From Atopobium sp034113385 (GTDB lineage Bacteria; Actinomycetota; Coriobacteriia; Coriobacteriales; Atopobiaceae), in assembly GCF_034113385.1 (NCBI RefSeq), contig NZ_JAXEXL010000013.1, forward strand, positions 62,001-126,000: a stretch of DNA of 64,000 nucleotides. Direction: 5' to 3'. Under the pieces are notes generated by a model. The model had not been told where the DNA came from, ran no database searches, and saw nothing but the letters and a program-made list of their open reading frames with translations. A program made the translations under genes and the position numbers. Positions 34,308 to 42,226 of the stretch are shown piece by piece. The first letter of the stretch is position 1; every line of letters starts with the position of its first letter.

Positions 34308-35918
34308 ATGGCAGACATGCCCATTAAGAGAGCGCTCGTTTCGGTAACTGATAAAACCGGCGTTGTTGAGTTTGTAAAAGCGCTGGAAAACGAGTTTGGG
34401 GTCGAGGTGATTTCCACAGGAGGTACCGCACGCTTGCTGGCAGAGGCTGGTGTGGCTGTTACACCCATCGAGCAATACACGGGATTTCCTGAGATGATGG
34501 ATGGGCGCGTCAAGACGCTGCATCCTAAGGTTCATGGTGGTTTGTTGTGTCGCCGCGCTAATGCACAACATGTGGCAGACGCCGTAGCTCATGACATTGG
34601 CATGATTGATTTAGTCTGCGTTAACCTGTATGAATTCGAGAAAACTGTTGCCAAACCCGATGTAAGCTTTGCAGATGCAATTGAGCACATTGATATTGGT
34701 GGCCCTTCCATGCTGCGTTCTGCAGCAAAAAATAATGAATCCGTAACGGTTGTAAGTAGCCCTGCAGATTATGACAGCATTTTGGCAGAGATGCGTGCTC
34801 ATGCGGGTGTTACAACGCTCAATACCCGTCGTGCGCTTGCGCTTAAGGCATACGCTACCACAGCTGCGTATGATACGGCTATTTCTACTTGGCTTGCCGC
34901 TCAGCTTGCCACCACTCCAAAAACCTCTGAAGAAGTTGCGTCTGAGTTTCCCGAGCAACTGCTCATTACTGCCGCTAAGGAGCAGGATTTACGGTATGGC
35001 GAGAACCCCCGTCAGGCTGCTGCATTTTACGTAGATCCTCAGGCTCCCGAGCATTCGTTAGCCCGTGCACAACAAATCCAAGGCAAGCCTTTGTCTTATA
35101 ACAATCTGTTAGATACTGATGCAGCATGGGGTGCTGTTCGTGAGTTTGATGATCCTGCTGTTATTATTCTTAAGCATCAAAATCCCTGTGGTTCTGCAAC
35201 GGCAAAAGATGTGACCACTGCGTATGACCGCGCGTTTGCGTGCGACCCCGTGTCTGCTTTTGGGGGCATTATTGCAGTAAATCGAGAAGTGCCCCTGTCA
35301 TTAGTAGAGCACTTTGCAGATAGTAATAAGCAGTTCGTTGAGGTAATGATTGCCCCAAGCTATACACCCGAGGCGCTTGAGCGCTTGTCTAAGCGCACCA
35401 ATATGCGCGTATTAGCAACTGGTGGGGTAGACCGCACCATTGGCCATGAGATTCGTACCGTAGATGGTGGCTTGTTGGTGCAAGATATTGATCACGTAGA
35501 TGAAGACGTAGCAAGCTTTACGGTTCCTACTAAGCGCCAACCTACAAAGGCAGAAATGGATGACCTTATATTTGCTTGGAAAGTGTGCAAGACCGTAAAA
35601 TCCAATGCAATTTTGGTCGCCAAGGATAAAGCGGGGCTTGGTATGGGGCCTGGCCAACCCAATCGCGTTGATGCTGCTTTGTTGGCTTGTGAGCGTGCTC
35701 AGAAAGCGTGTGAGCGTATGGGTGTTGAGGCAACGGGCTTAGTGGCGGCTTCCGATGCGTTCTTCCCCTTCCGCGACAATGTAGATGTGCTGGCAAAACA
35801 TGGTGTGACGGCTATCATTCAACCTGGTGGCAGCGTGCGCGACGATGAGTCTATTGCAGCCTGTAATGAGTATGGCATTGCCATGGTCTTTACGGGTACT
35901 CGCCATTTCCGCCACTAA
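34308..35918 (+). CDS. purH: Bifunctional AICAR transformylase / IMP cyclohydrolase
   Basis: The 536-residue product catalyses the last two steps of IMP synthesis. The N-terminal IMPCH domain (about 1-195) shows RALVSVTDKTGVVEFV, STGGTARLL and the signature GFPEMMDGRVKTLHPKVHGG. The C-terminal AICAR transformylase domain shows DLRYGENPRQAAAFY, LSYNNLLDTDAAW, ILKHQNPCG and GQPNRVDAALLA. The ATG at 34308 follows AAGGGAGG. It is a single gene here, apart from purB and purC at 6-12 kb. Confidence 0.97.
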   Translation: MADMPIKRALVSVTDKTGVVEFVKALENEFGVEVISTGGTARLLAEAGVAVTPIEQYTGFPEMMDGRVKTLHPKVHGGLLCRRANAQHVADAVAHDIGMIDLVCVNLYEFEKTVAKPDVSFADAIEHIDIGGPSMLRSAAKNNESVTVVSSPADYDSILAEMRAHAGVTTLNTRRALALKAYATTAAYDTAISTWLAAQLATTPKTSEEVASEFPEQLLITAAKEQDLRYGENPRQAAAFYVDPQAPEHSLARAQQIQGKPLSYNNLLDTDAAWGAVREFDDPAVIILKHQNPCGSATAKDVTTAYDRAFACDPVSAFGGIIAVNREVPLSLVEHFADSNKQFVEVMIAPSYTPEALERLSKRTNMRVLATGGVDRTIGHEIRTVDGGLLVQDIDHVDEDVASFTVPTKRQPTKAEMDDLIFAWKVCKTVKSNAILVAKDKAGLGMGPGQPNRVDAALLACERAQKACERMGVEATGLVAASDAFFPFRDNVDVLAKHGVTAIIQPGGSVRDDESIAACNEYGIAMVFTGTRHFRH

Positions 35919-35937
35919 AGACGCGCTTGGTATATAT

Positions 35938-35956
35938 CATGCAGAGGCTCTGCATG
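35938..35956. repeat. Palindrome between purH and the LuxR gene
   Basis: CATGCAGAG-G-CTCTGCATG is a 19-bp palindrome with one central base, between convergent purH and the LuxR gene. No T run follows. It may fold at the 3' end of either message. Confidence 0.5.
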
Positions 35957-36005
35957 GGTGGTAGGGTTTGCTGTATGCGCTTGCTTGTACGTAACCGCTT
36001 TTGAA

Positions 36006-36989
36006 CTAGCTGGCCCAAAAATCCTTACGCAGAGCTTCTCGGTTGGCTTGTCCACATTTCTTCATGATGTTGTGCAAGTGCGTTTTAATAGTGCCTTCGG
36101 CCAAAATAAGCTCATTGGCAATTTCTCGGTTACTTTTTCCTTGCATGGTGAGGCCGAGAATCTCTCGTTCGCGTTTTGATAAGCCATGGGCAGCTGCATA
36201 AGCAGGAAGACGGTCTTCAATGTGGCCGGTAAGGCGATTGGCTTCGCCTTCATCTGTTTTTGCCTCGGGAGGCTCATTAAAGTGCAAGCTTATGATTTCG
36301 AAGGCGGGGCGCACGACGGTATAAGCAAGGTACAGCATCATGATATTCTCGGAAAAATTACGTGACGAGAGGAATAATGCTGCAAAAATACTGTCTGGTC
36401 CAGGAATAGGCAGGTCAAGAATTACAAAGGTGTCCTCAATAAGGATGCCTACAATCAAGATGCTTAGAATAATCATCATATGAGTGCGCTTGGTAATGCG
36501 CTGCTGCATAATCTCATCATTGCTCTTATGGTAGCGGTATCGTGCATACACCAGGCATGCTATGAGTGAGATTTGTCGCATGGTGTAAAACAGCCACTGT
36601 CTTAGGGCGCCGTAAGGCATGGTTGCAACAATAAGCGTGCACATAATAATAAAGACAAGAGCGGGAATGAATACCGCACGCAGATGGTGCACATCAACAA
36701 TATCGAGGACAACATACCAGAAGCACGATAGTATTGCTGCGCCAATAAGAATGCGAAATGCAGGGAAGTCAATGCTGTAGTAATTAGAAGGATTGATGCT
36801 AGAGATATTTTGCACCATCCACTCTGAGCCAAAGATGCTGGCAAGTTCCGCAAAGTAAAAAATAAAAAACAAGGCTTGTGGGATATAGCGGTTTCGGTGG
36901 GAGACCGCCCAAGCCGCCCCGCAAATACTGGCCGTTGCAATGCAGATAAAAAGTAACGCAATTGTATACACAAAGAAGAATAAACTCAT
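36006..36989 (-). CDS. Membrane-integrated LuxR-type regulator
   Basis: The 327-residue product has about seven hydrophobic segments in the first 240 residues and a C-terminal LuxR/NarL HTH domain (about 262-322) with GLSKREREILGLTMQGKSNR and GTIKTHLHNIMKKCG. There is no receiver domain. Membrane-bound LuxR proteins of this type are abundant in Coriobacteriia and are thought to sense substrates directly. It is divergent from the agmatine permease gene with 236 bases between, so it is the best candidate regulator of the agmatine genes; this is inference from position. GAGAAG precedes the ATG. Confidence 0.88.
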   Translation of the reverse strand: MSLFFFVYTIALLFICIATASICGAAWAVSHRNRYIPQALFFIFYFAELASIFGSEWMVQNISSINPSNYYSIDFPAFRILIGAAILSCFWYVVLDIVDVHHLRAVFIPALVFIIMCTLIVATMPYGALRQWLFYTMRQISLIACLVYARYRYHKSNDEIMQQRITKRTHMMIILSILIVGILIEDTFVILDLPIPGPDSIFAALFLSSRNFSENIMMLYLAYTVVRPAFEIISLHFNEPPEAKTDEGEANRLTGHIEDRLPAYAAAHGLSKREREILGLTMQGKSNREIANELILAEGTIKTHLHNIMKKCGQANREALRKDFWAS

Positions 36990-37192
36990 GTCAATCTTCT
37001 CTCTACTCCTATAAACCCCCCAATTATTGTTAAGTCTAGCTTACGTATACCGAGCCGGTAGCAATAGTTTATCGAGGTTTAAAAACCGTCAGCATTCATA
37101 AACTCAAATGACCTGGACGCAAAAGCCTGTGAGTTCCATCGTTATAGATGAAAGTGTGCGCACAAATAAGCGCATGGTAACTATGGGGCGAG

Positions 37193-37219
37193 CCCTTTTG
37201 AACCCTTTTGAAAGGAGGT
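37193..37219 (+). promoter_or_regulatory. Repeat over the permease ribosome-binding site
   Basis: CCCTTTTGAA occurs twice in tandem (37193-37202, 37203-37212) and the second copy runs into the AAAGGAGG ribosome-binding site. CCTTT in either copy can pair with AAAGG of the site, so it could hide it. Confidence 0.35.
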
Positions 37220-37225
37220 TGCACA

Positions 37226-38656
37226 ATGGAGAAGAAAAAGTTCAGCTTTATAAGCGTAATTCTTTCCGTTATTTGCGTTGTGTTTGTAGCGGAAGCTGCA
37301 GCACCCGCAGCAGCCATTGGCAATGCACAGTTTTTCTGGTGGGTCTTTCTTATCATCACCTTTTTGCTTCCTTACGGTATGGTTGTTGCTGAGCTTGGTA
37401 CTACCTACGACTCCGATGGTGGTCTGTACGATTGGATTCGTGAAGCATTTGGCGATAAGTGGGGTTCTCGCGTAGCCTGGTATTACTGGATTAACTATCC
37501 TTTGTGGATTGCTTCCTGCGCAACCTTGTTCCCCGATATTCTTGGGATGGTATTTGGCATTGAGTTTTCTTTGATTGCCAAAATGGCCATTGAATTGGCA
37601 TTTGTTTGGGTAGTTGTTGTCATGTCCTTCTCGAAAGTGTCTGACTCTGAGTGGATTCTTAATGGCGGCGCAGTTATTAAGGTGGCTATCGCGGTTGCTG
37701 TTGGCGCGCTTGGTATTTGGTACGCCACCCAAAACGGCTTTGCTTCCGACATGTCTGCCCAGACGCTGCTTCCCAGCTTTGATAGTTCTGCGCTTACTAA
37801 CCTGTCCATCATCCTGTTTAATTTTATGGGTTTTGAGGTTGTTTGCACCTTCGCTTCTGATATGGAGCATCCCGAGAAGGACATCCCCAAGGCAATTATT
37901 CTTGGCGGTCTTGCTATTGCGGCCATTTATCTATTTGCATCTTTTGGTATTGGTGCAGCTATTTCTGCCGATGCAATCGATCCAGACTTTGGCATGATTG
38001 TTGCCGTTCAAACTATGGTAGGCAATTCGCCTATCTTTGGCATCATTGCTATTGCATTCTTGCTTACCCTGTTTGCCAATATGGCCTCTTGGTCCTTTGG
38101 CGTTAACTTTGTTGCCGATTATGCTGCTAAGCATGGCAACATGCCTCAGGTGTTTGCTCGCGAAAGTGCAAAGACCGAGATGCCCAATGGCGCCGCTATC
38201 GTAGATGGTGTTGTGGCTTCTTTGGCCTTGTGCCTGCAGCTTATCCCCAATGAGACCATCGCTAATAATATCTTCTGGATGCTTTTCTCGATGAACGTAG
38301 TATTTTTGCTTATTAGCTACATTCCTATGTTCCCCGCATTCCTTAAATTGCGTAAGGTCGATCCCAACCGCGAGCGCGTTTTTAAGTTCCCCTTTACGGG
38401 CGCTATGCAGATGATAGCTTTGGCTGTTCCTGCGATTGAGCTGGTGCTGTGCATCATTGCCACCATTGTATTCCCCGTCTTTGAAGGAGACTGGAGCTTC
38501 CTTATTGGCACGCTGGTGTTCATTGCGCTTGGCGAGGTAGTACGCGTGTGGTCTGCTCGTGGTCGTAAGGTTGCATACCAGGGTTTAACGCCCGAGCTCG
38601 CTGCTCAGCGTCTTGCTGATGAGGCTGCTCAACCTACTGAAAATACCGAGGAGTGA
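37226..38656 (+). CDS. aguD: APC-family permease, probable agmatine/putrescine antiporter
   Basis: The 476-residue product has about 12 membrane helices and the APC-family N-terminus (FSFISVILSVICVVFVAEAA ... GMVVAELGTTYDSDGGLYDW). It starts at 37226 with AAAGGAGG, not at the earlier in-frame start. Followed by ptcA and aguA, it should import agmatine and export putrescine, as AguD does in lactic acid bacteria; without that context it would be called only an amino acid or polyamine permease. A perfect 17-bp hairpin lies between it and ptcA. Confidence 0.87.
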   Translation: MEKKKFSFISVILSVICVVFVAEAAAPAAAIGNAQFFWWVFLIITFLLPYGMVVAELGTTYDSDGGLYDWIREAFGDKWGSRVAWYYWINYPLWIASCATLFPDILGMVFGIEFSLIAKMAIELAFVWVVVVMSFSKVSDSEWILNGGAVIKVAIAVAVGALGIWYATQNGFASDMSAQTLLPSFDSSALTNLSIILFNFMGFEVVCTFASDMEHPEKDIPKAIILGGLAIAAIYLFASFGIGAAISADAIDPDFGMIVAVQTMVGNSPIFGIIAIAFLLTLFANMASWSFGVNFVADYAAKHGNMPQVFARESAKTEMPNGAAIVDGVVASLALCLQLIPNETIANNIFWMLFSMNVVFLLISYIPMFPAFLKLRKVDPNRERVFKFPFTGAMQMIALAVPAIELVLCIIATIVFPVFEGDWSFLIGTLVFIALGEVVRVWSARGRKVAYQGLTPELAAQRLADEAAQPTENTEE

Positions 38657-38700
38657 GCAACTTCTTCTCAGTGTTCCTGTCCGATGTAATGGTTTAGCCG

Positions 38701-38738
38701 CTGTCTATCCATTATTAATTTTAATAATGGATAGACAG
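38701..38738 (+). repeat. Perfect 17-bp hairpin between aguD and ptcA
   Basis: CTGTCTATCCATTATTA (38701-38717) is the exact reverse complement of 38722-38738, with a 4-base loop. No T run follows on either strand, so it is not an ordinary terminator. A structured RNA of this strength may fix an RNA end or be an RNase III site. Confidence 0.75.
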
Positions 38739-38781
38739 CTCCAAAAAAGAAAAAAGGCATCAAAGTAAAGGAGAGTATCTC

Positions 38782-39861
38782 ATGACTATGCCCAAAGATT
38801 TTATCGACACAAATGACTTCACTAAAGAGCAGATTCTTGCTATTGAGGATCTTGCTATTGCAATGAAGAAGGCCATCAAAGTTGACGGCTACTATCCTCA
38901 CCTGCTGCGCAACCAATCGCTTGGCATGATTTTCCAGCAGGTATCTACGCGCACCCGCCTTTCTTTTGAGACAGCCATGACCGACCTCGGTGGCCATGCA
39001 CAGTTTTATGGCCCTGGCACCATTCAGCTTGGTGGCCATGAATCCCTGGGCGATACCGCTCGCGTTATGGGTTCTTTGCTCGACATCATGATGGCTCGCG
39101 TAAATCGTCACAAGGATGTGGCAGGCCTTGCGGAGGGCTCAGCGGTTCCCGTAATTAACGGCATGTCTGAGTTCAACCATCCAACTCAGGAGATGGGCGA
39201 TCTTCTGACCATGCTCGAGAATCTTCCCGAGGGCAAGTCTATCCAGGACTGCACCTTGGCATTCATTGGTGATGCAACCCAGGTCTGCGTTTCCTTGATG
39301 TTTATTGCTTCCAAGATTGGTATGCACTTCGTGCAGTTTGGGCCTCAGGGTCACCAGGTGTGCGACGGTGGTTTGCACGTGGGCACCAAGGAGGAGCGTG
39401 CGGCGTTTGGCCGCCAGCTCATGGAGATTGGCGAGAAAAACTGCAAGGAGTCTGGCGGCACCATTGTTATCTCTGACGACATTGAGTGCATCAAGGGCGC
39501 AGACTTTATCTACACTGACGTATGGTATGGCCTGTATGATGAGGAGGAGTCTGGCGAGAATTACATGGACGTCTTTTACCCCAAATATCAGGTAACCATG
39601 GACATGATGAACTTTGCTGGTCCTCACTCCAAGTTCATGCACTGCTTGCCCGCTACTCGCAATGAGGAAGTAACCGATGAGGTTATGGATGACCCTGCGC
39701 GCTCCTTGTGCTGGGATGAGGCAGAAAACCGCAAGCACTCCATCCGCGCTCTTCTCGCCACGCTGGGCAAGCGCACCCCGCTTAATGACGAGGATGTCGA
39801 GTACTCCGCTAAGGCAGAGCTTCATGCTGCTCTCGATAAAATCAACGAGCTCCAAGCATAA
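38782..39861 (+). CDS. ptcA: Putrescine carbamoyltransferase
   Basis: The 359-residue product belongs to the ATCase/OTCase family. It has the carbamoyl-phosphate motif STRTRLSF, the PTCase-type FYGPGTIQLGGHESLGDTAR in place of ornithine-binding features, HPTQEMGDLLTM, VWYGLYDEEESGENYMDVFY and HCLPATRNEEVTDEV. From memory this aligns well with Enterococcus PTC, with an extra stretch near VCDGGLHVGTKEERAAFGRQ. It splits N-carbamoylputrescine to putrescine and carbamoyl phosphate. AAAGGAG precedes the ATG. Ornithine carbamoyltransferase is the alternative but the loop sequence argues against it. Confidence 0.92.
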   Translation: MTMPKDFIDTNDFTKEQILAIEDLAIAMKKAIKVDGYYPHLLRNQSLGMIFQQVSTRTRLSFETAMTDLGGHAQFYGPGTIQLGGHESLGDTARVMGSLLDIMMARVNRHKDVAGLAEGSAVPVINGMSEFNHPTQEMGDLLTMLENLPEGKSIQDCTLAFIGDATQVCVSLMFIASKIGMHFVQFGPQGHQVCDGGLHVGTKEERAAFGRQLMEIGEKNCKESGGTIVISDDIECIKGADFIYTDVWYGLYDEEESGENYMDVFYPKYQVTMDMMNFAGPHSKFMHCLPATRNEEVTDEVMDDPARSLCWDEAENRKHSIRALLATLGKRTPLNDEDVEYSAKAELHAALDKINELQA

Positions 39862-39885
39862 CGCTTGCCGCGCACTGTCTACCAG

Positions 39886-39918
39886 ATGCCGGAGGCACAA
39901 GGCTTCCGGCATGTTTTT
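39886..39918 (+). terminator. Intrinsic terminator inside the agmatine operon
   Basis: Stem ATGCCGGAGGC / GCTTCCGGCAT (11 bp, 5-nt loop) followed by five T, between ptcA and aguA and 28 bases before the aguA start. No promoter is seen after it, so aguA depends on read-through or control at this point. Confidence 0.75.
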
Positions 39919-39945
39919 GGAATCAAACAACCAAGGAGGTTCCAC

Positions 39946-41148
39946 ATGCGTACTATTACAGAATCTGAGTCCACGCCTAAGGCTGATGGCTTCTTCATGC
40001 CTGCAGAATTTGCTCCTCAAGATCGCGTTTGGATGGGCTGGCCTCATCGTACCGATACATGGGCAAACGGCGCTAAGCCTGCTCAAGAGCAGTATGCGAA
40101 TGTAGCTCGTGCAATTGCAGAGTTCACCCCTGTTGTTATGTGTGTCAATCAGGTTGACTATGCAAACTGCAAGGCCGTGTTCGAGAATGACGAGAACGTA
40201 ACTGTTCTTGAGATGACCACCGATGATGCATGGTTCCGTGATACTGGTGCAACCTACGTCATCAACGGCAAAGGCGAGAAGCGCGCTAACCACTGGCACT
40301 TTAACGCTTATGGCGGCATGGTTGATGGTCTGTATTTCCCTTGGGATAAGGATGAGCAAATTGCTCTGAAGATGGCTGAGTTCTCTGGAGTGCGTCGTTA
40401 TCGTCCCGATGACATGATTTTGGAGGGAGGCTCCATTACCGTTGATGGCGAGGGCACCGTTATCGTTACTGATCAGTGCTTGTTGTCTCCCGGTCGCACT
40501 GCTTCTGCAGTACGTGTAGACGAGCCCGAGGCAGGCATTTGGCCTACCTTTGCTCTTAAGTATCAACCTTGGAGCGAGGAGCTTCGTGAATATATGACCG
40601 AGCACCTCAAGCAGTATCTGGGTGTCGAGAAGGTCATCTGGGTTAAGGAAGGCATTGATCCCGAAGAGACTAACGGCCACATTGACGACGTTGCCACCTT
40701 CGTTGCGCCTGGTGTTGTTGCAGTTATTTGGACCGACGATCCCGACTATCCTTTCTATAGCCAGTGCCATGCAGCATATGAGACTCTTTCTAATGCAACC
40801 GATGCCAAGGGTCGTAAGCTTAAGGTATACAAGCTTCCCATGCCCGTTAACCCACTGTTCATGACTCAGGAGGCTTGCGATTCTATTGATATTGATGAGA
40901 ACGCAGAGCCTCGCGTTCCCGATGAGCCACTCATTGCTTCTTACATGAACTACCTCGTAACCAATAAGGGCGTTATCACGCCTCAGTATGGTGATGAGAA
41001 TGACGCGCTTGCTCTTGAGACCCTCCAAAAGATTTACGATGAGACCTGGGGTGAGGGTGAGTATAAGGTAGTAGGTGTACAGTCTGAGCAGGTCGTATAC
41101 GGCGGCGGTAATATCCACTGCATTACGCAGCAGGAGCCCAGTGCTTAA
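39946..41148 (+). CDS. aguA: Agmatine deiminase
   Basis: The 400-residue product hydrolyses agmatine to N-carbamoylputrescine and ammonia. Seen: RVWMGWPHRTDTW, DDAWFRDTGATYV, EGGSITVDGEGT, the histidine motif NGHIDDVATF and the catalytic cysteine in GGGNIHCITQQEP near the C-terminus. The ATG at 39946 follows AAGGAGG. Compared from memory with streptococcal AguA, about 24 residues are inserted after LLSPGR (DEPEAGIWPTFALKYQPWSE area). It is the last gene of the agmatine cluster and the first step of the pathway. Confidence 0.95.
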   Translation: MRTITESESTPKADGFFMPAEFAPQDRVWMGWPHRTDTWANGAKPAQEQYANVARAIAEFTPVVMCVNQVDYANCKAVFENDENVTVLEMTTDDAWFRDTGATYVINGKGEKRANHWHFNAYGGMVDGLYFPWDKDEQIALKMAEFSGVRRYRPDDMILEGGSITVDGEGTVIVTDQCLLSPGRTASAVRVDEPEAGIWPTFALKYQPWSEELREYMTEHLKQYLGVEKVIWVKEGIDPEETNGHIDDVATFVAPGVVAVIWTDDPDYPFYSQCHAAYETLSNATDAKGRKLKVYKLPMPVNPLFMTQEACDSIDIDENAEPRVPDEPLIASYMNYLVTNKGVITPQYGDENDALALETLQKIYDETWGEGEYKVVGVQSEQVVYGGGNIHCITQQEPSA

Positions 41149-41244
41149 ACCCAACACTTAAGCCCAGTGCTTACATGGTGGCCTGACCATATAACACAGC
41201 TAGCATACCTTGCTATGGTAAGGGCCCTTCGCACAAATAAATAG

Positions 41245-41289
41245 CCTCCCATTTCTTAGGCAGTTCATGCACGAGAAATGGGAGGTTTT
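41245..41289 (+). terminator. Terminator after aguA
   Basis: Stem CCTCCCATTTCT / AGAAATGGGAGG (12 bp, long loop), then a T-rich tail. Confidence 0.8.
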
Positions 41290-41328
41290 CTTATGCGTTG
41301 GACCCTTTTTACGTGCTGTTTAAAGTGC

Positions 41329-41378
41329 GGATATGTACGGGTGCGTGTGGATACGTACAGATACGTACGGATACTTAC
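41329..41378. repeat. Five tandem 10-bp repeats
   Basis: Units GGATATGTAC, GGGTGCGTGT, GGATACGTAC, AGATACGTAC and GGATACTTAC follow each other and run into the stop codon of the GNAT gene at 41375. Each unit is near one helical turn. Confidence 0.7.
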
Positions 41379-42031
41379 GCTAAGAGAGCTCCATACAGAT
41401 AGCTTGCCCAGCCCGGATCGTTTGGGTCCGGGTTTTCTTGAATGCGCTGCATACCACGGTGTTCATAAAAGCACCAGTTAGAAGCGCTATCGGTGGTAAG
41501 GAAAAAGCCAGCAGCACCAGCTTCTTTAAAGAGTCTTACCATGCCATCCACCAGTTTGCCCCCAATACCTTTGCCGTGCAAAGCAGGTTCAAGCATAAGC
41601 AAATTGAGCTCTGCTTGTGCATAGGGGTTGTCAGGATTATTGACGATAAAATCATCGGCTAGTTTGTGCTCACGTAAATCACCAAATAACGCCCCTTCAA
41701 GGGTGCTGTTGCCCGTCTCCTCTACACGCTTGTTACCACGTTCAATAAGTTCCTCAAGGCGCGGGCGCCAACTTTCCACGATGGTTTGCTTGCCATGGGG
41801 ACTCAAACCGCCAAGGCAAACACCTACCACTACACCGTCTTTCTCGGCAACATAAGCAAGGGGAGAGCGCAAAAGCGATCCTGCCAAACTAAGAGAACCA
41901 CACAGAAGCTTATCGTCGGGAAGCTCCACGTTATTAGTCCAAATGTGGGTGTACAAAGTGGCAACGTCTGTGAAGTCATCCTCTGTAAACAGGCAGTACG
42001 TAATGCCTAAGTCATTGATTTTCTCGCCCAT
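41375..42031 (-). CDS. GNAT-family N-acetyltransferase
   Basis: The 218-residue product has a GNAT fold: N-terminal strand-helix (GITYCLFTEDDFTDVATLYT), AYVAEKDGVVVGVCLGGLSP, the acetyl-CoA-binding strand LNLLMLEPALHGKGIGGKLV (Q/RxxGxG/A type) and a C-terminal CFYEHRGMQRIQENPDP. The substrate cannot be told. AAAGGAG precedes the ATG. It converges on aguA, with a terminator between, and is divergent from the LPXTG peptidase gene. Confidence 0.88.
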   Translation of the reverse strand: MGEKINDLGITYCLFTEDDFTDVATLYTHIWTNNVELPDDKLLCGSLSLAGSLLRSPLAYVAEKDGVVVGVCLGGLSPHGKQTIVESWRPRLEELIERGNKRVEETGNSTLEGALFGDLREHKLADDFIVNNPDNPYAQAELNLLMLEPALHGKGIGGKLVDGMVRLFKEAGAAGFFLTTDSASNWCFYEHRGMQRIQENPDPNDPGWASYLYGALLA

Positions 42032-42226
42032 ATGTGCTCCTTTGCGACCTTATGCCATACGGTCTTTGGCATGTTTTGTTGGTATACCTCAACCACTCAC
42101 CCATCATAACCGGTCGGTTGCCGAACGGGATAGATTGCGCATTATATTCTTCACGGAGTTTCGATAAGTTTTATACGTATGCGTTTTTGTTTTTTCGTAA
42201 AGGAAGCGAAGAAAGAAGGTGAGTAC

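Noticed and set aside
38701..38738. Ordinary terminator between aguD and ptcA
   Set aside because: The stem is AT-rich and neither strand has a T run after it.
39139..41157. 672-codon minus-strand frame opposite ptcA and aguA
   Set aside because: The plus-strand genes match their families over their whole length, with good starts. The antisense frame has no ribosome-binding site or motif and comes from codon bias.
41329..41378. Short CRISPR-like array
   Set aside because: The units are contiguous 10-mers without spacers.
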